This document shows, piece after piece, positions 62,270 through 64,000 of a stretch of DNA of 64,000 nt; positions within the stretch are counted from its first letter, which is position 1, and every line of letters starts with the position of its first letter. The stretch lies in contig CAXMNX010000054.1 of assembly GCA_964194845.1 (NCBI GenBank), positions 15,093-79,092 on the forward strand. The letters are read 5' to 3'. The DNA is from CAXMNX01 sp964194845 (lineage in GTDB: Bacteria; Pseudomonadota; Alphaproteobacteria; Rhodobacterales; Rhodobacteraceae). The translations under genes were made by a program, and so were the position numbers. The notes beneath the pieces were generated by a model. It saw only the letters and a list, made by a program, of their open reading frames with translations, had not been told where the DNA came from and ran no database searches.

Positions 62270-62980
62270 GTGGAAACCCGCGACCAACCGTCGCCAAACT
62301 TCGGTGACCGACGTGAAGGTGAAGCGCCGTCGCTGATTGTTCTGCATTATACCGGCATGAATGACCCGGATGAGGCTTTAGAGCGCCTCTGTAATCCCGA
62401 GGCCGAGGTTTCGGCGCATTATTTTGTTCGCCAGAACGGTACACTTTATCAGCTTGTCGATGAAGCCAAACGCGCCTGGCACGGCGGGGCCGGGCGCTGG
62501 GCCGGGCGCCCGGATGTCAATTCGCGCTCCATCGGGATCGAGCTTGATAATGACGGCGAAAGTTTTTTCGAAGAACCGCTGATGCAGACGCTGGAAAGCC
62601 TTCTGGCGGACATCCTTGGCCGTCACGATCTGCCGCTCAAAGCGGTGATCGCGCATTCCGATTTTGCACCCGACCGGAAATGCGATCCCGGCCGGCTGTT
62701 TGACTGGAAACGCCTTGCCGCCAAGGGCCTCTCGGTCTGGCCCGAACCCGCACTTGAAGGCGATTTCATGCGCCAGGCGGCGGTTTTCGGATACCCAGTC
62801 AATCTGGGCGAAAGACAGGTGACCGAGGCTTTTCGTCAACGGTTTCGGCCAACCGCCAGCGGCCCGCTTAACACAGCCGACCGCGCGCTGATGGCCGGAC
62901 TGGCGCGGCAATACCCCGCTGATGTGACCGGACGCTTCAAACGCCGCACCCCCTCGCGCCCGTTTTCCTCGCTGACCTGA
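62270..62980 (+). CDS. N-acetylmuramoyl-L-alanine amidase (AmpD/AmiD type)
   Basis: No ATG exists at the domain start; GTG at 62270 follows AGGCGG. The 236-residue protein is an amidase_2 domain with LIVLHYTGMND (zinc His), then SAHYFVRQNGTLYQLVDE, ELDNDGESF, and IAHSDFAPDRKCDPGRLF, which gives the second His and the catalytic Lys/Asp region. A C-terminal helical part with peptidoglycan-binding character follows (about 165-225). No signal peptide is seen, so a cytoplasmic AmpD-like recycling role fits best. Confidence 0.92.
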   Translation: METRDQPSPNFGDRREGEAPSLIVLHYTGMNDPDEALERLCNPEAEVSAHYFVRQNGTLYQLVDEAKRAWHGGAGRWAGRPDVNSRSIGIELDNDGESFFEEPLMQTLESLLADILGRHDLPLKAVIAHSDFAPDRKCDPGRLFDWKRLAAKGLSVWPEPALEGDFMRQAAVFGYPVNLGERQVTEAFRQRFRPTASGPLNTADRALMAGLARQYPADVTGRFKRRTPSRPFSSLT

Positions 62981-62988
62981 CCGGGCTT

Positions 62989-63042
62989 CTTCTGTTCGAA
63001 AATACCCCGGGGAACGAGCAAAGCGAGTGGGGCAGCGCCCCA
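62989..63042. repeat. Interspersed intergenic element, copy 3, with hairpin
   Basis: CTTCTTCTGTTCGAAAATACC at about 62986-63006 is a diverged copy of the elements at 49497 and 58319. It is followed by CCCCGGGG and a 6-base stem TGGGGC (63028-63033) paired with GCCCCA (63037-63042). It lies directly after the amidase stop and may act as a transcription end. Confidence 0.45.
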
Positions 63043-63060
63043 AATAACCCTAGGAAAAGA

Positions 63061-63089
63061 TTGACGACCACGCCGTCACCGCGCTATCA
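63061..63089 (+). promoter_or_regulatory. Promoter of the RNase P RNA gene
   Basis: TTGACG at 63061-63066 and CTATCA at 63084-63089 are separated by exactly 17 bases. The predicted transcription start, seven bases further on, meets the first base of the RNase P RNA P1 stem at 63097. This is a near-consensus housekeeping sigma site. Confidence 0.75.
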
Positions 63090-63096
63090 GCGCGCT

Positions 63097-63505
63097 CGCG
63101 CGGATGGCCGGATGACCGCTTTCGTCTTCGGACGCGAGAGGAAAGTCCGGACTCCATGAAATAACGGTGCCGGGTAACGCCCGGCCGGGGCAACCCGAGG
63201 GAAAGCGCCACAGAGAACAGACCGCCTCGGGATCCGTTCCGGGGTAAGGGTGAAACGGTGGAGTAAGAGCCCACCGCGGGACGGGCAACCGGACCGGCAC
63301 GGCAAGCCCCACCGGGAGCAATGCCAAATAGGGGCCTCGCGCGGGGTTGGTCCTGCAAGGGATACCGCCTCGCACGGGACATTTCAGCCCAAGAGGCCCG
63401 GGTTGGCAGCTTGATCCTGTCGGTAACGGCAGGGCCAGAGGAATGGTCATCTATCGGCGGAGCGATCCGCCGTGGACAGAATCCGGCTTAAAGGCCATCC
63501 GCGCG
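63097..63505 (+). ncRNA. rnpB: RNase P RNA component, bacterial type A
   Basis: The 5' sequence CGCGCGGATGGCC (63097-63109) is perfectly complementary to GGCCATCCGCGCG (63493-63505), forming the 13-base P1 helix. Conserved core elements are seen: GAGGAAAGTCCGGACTCC near 63140, then GGGTAAGGGTGAAACGGTG. The 3' part has GACAGAATCCGGCTTA, the universal end of the catalytic core. About 409 nucleotides, usual for alphaproteobacteria. It processes the 5' ends of tRNA precursors with RnpA. ORFs drawn over this region are spurious. Confidence 0.97.
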
Positions 63506-63628
63506 TTTATGAATTTGCGCCCCCTTCGGGGTAGCGGTGGGCGCGGGGAATGGCCAATGGCAGAAAAGAGCCCTTGGTCCAAGCCCGGGCGAATGTGTAT
63601 GTTCAAAACATACAGAGTGGAGAGTTCC

Positions 63629-64000
63629 ATGCCCGACCCCGCAATTTCCCCCGAAACCTTTCCGACGCTTGACGCCCTCATGGACAAATTACCCAATTTC
63701 TTGGCCGCCGCGTCGAAAGATGAGGGAACGCTCAACATGATCGTGATGCGGCCCAGTTCCGGCGAGCGCGTTTTGCAAGAGAATTTCGAAGTGCGGGCTG
63801 CTGACGGCGTTCCGGGTGATCACTGGATCCGTGGCACTGGAATGGCGCTCAAGGACGGGACGGGCGACCCGGATGCACAAATCTGCATGATGATGTCCGG
63901 GTGCATTCAGGCAATCGCGGGCGACAGGGCGAACTGGGCACCTGCCGGCGACAATTTCTTCATAGATATGGACCTCACGCCCGCCAATATGCCGCCCGGC
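63629..64000 (+). CDS. MOSC domain protein (3' partial)
   Basis: The ATG at 63629 follows GTGGAGAG, and the frame stays open to the right edge. The visible 124 residues include GVPGDHWIRGTG and, near the edge, PAGDNFFIDMDLTPANMPPG, which resembles the start of the conserved MOSC core (GDNLxVDLDLSxANLPxG). MOSC proteins bind sulfur or molybdenum-cofactor-linked groups. No Cys is judged here because the domain is cut off. Confidence 0.72.
   Translation, partial: MPDPAISPETFPTLDALMDKLPNFLAAASKDEGTLNMIVMRPSSGERVLQENFEVRAADGVPGDHWIRGTGMALKDGTGDPDAQICMMMSGCIQAIAGDRANWAPAGDNFFIDMDLTPANMPPG

Noticed and set aside
63050..63450. ORFs on both strands at the right end
   Set aside because: The region folds as RNase P RNA with a 13-base P1 helix and conserved core; the ORFs are spurious.
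1..64000. CRISPR arrays, tRNA or rRNA genes, insertion sequences, prophage
   Set aside because: No regularly spaced repeats, cloverleaf-like sequences, transposase or phage genes were found in the gaps or frames.

Overview
The window reads as chromosomal DNA of an alphaproteobacterium, most likely Rhodobacterales (Roseobacter-type). The grounds are inference from content: GC-rich coding, several FAD/GcvT-fusion demethylating dehydrogenases, a non-pyrrolysine MttB homologue, tripartite tricarboxylate transporter (TTT) genes, DUF3422 and DUF2927 proteins, and a type A RNase P RNA. No phage, insertion sequence, tRNA, rRNA or CRISPR array was seen. Gene packing is very tight, with many 4-base ATGA/GTGA or 1-base TGATG overlaps.

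Layout. 1-1452: end of a peptide/nickel-type ABC permease pair. 1449-2729: DUF3422 protein (minus). 2868-10220: a methylated-amine type operon: XRE-cupin regulator under a duplicated operator, FAD/GcvT dehydrogenase, cupin, PNPOx-like protein, homocysteine S-methyltransferase, second FAD/GcvT dehydrogenase. 10217-14823 (minus): compact operon tctC-tctB-tctA-AtuA/DUF1446-DUF4387, divergent from a response regulator/histidine kinase/PgtC-like binding protein trio (14920-17968) that probably controls it. 18071-21149: SDR, PNPOx-like protein, methyltransferase and an M19 dipeptidase homologue lacking one metal ligand. 21280-27200: third FAD/GcvT dehydrogenase, MttB-family methyltransferase, TetR regulator, fourth FAD oxidoreductase. 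27407-30411: type I secretion ABC gene with an in-frame stop, plus its HlyD adaptor.

30649-39239: mixed catabolic genes (sulfatase, CMD/AhpD-like protein, M29/NicX-like protein, Rieske oxygenase, polar amino-acid type ABC transporter, creatininase family protein, enoyl-CoA hydratase). 39417-43733: Fe/AEP-type ABC transporter (binding protein, double permease with an N-terminal extension, ATPase). 43985-48623: GMC oxidoreductase, TerC, a histidinol-dehydrogenase family protein resembling sulfopropanediol dehydrogenase, and a zinc alcohol dehydrogenase. 48694-50908: kdsB-like, dtd, PfkB kinase. 51318-57270 (minus): membrane-stress type cluster (zinc-ribbon protein, b561-like cytochrome, SPFH-GYF protein, DUF2927 lipoprotein, TelA, XpaC, small membrane protein). 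57353-64000: housekeeping genes: pseudouridine synthase, tadA, UPF0173 hydrolase, gatC-gatA, excalibur-type lipoprotein, amidase, rnpB and the start of a MOSC protein.

Taken together the left two thirds looks like a scavenging region for methylated amines, carboxylates and other small organics. Each catabolic block has its own transporter or regulator. The right third turns to envelope and translation functions. Substrate assignments for the catabolic genes are inference only. The points most worth checking are the tandem operator at 2840-2898, the 11-bp phased repeats at 14880-14899, the stop codon at 27548, the 26-bp perfect palindrome at 30531 and the TelA/XpaC/SPFH cluster.
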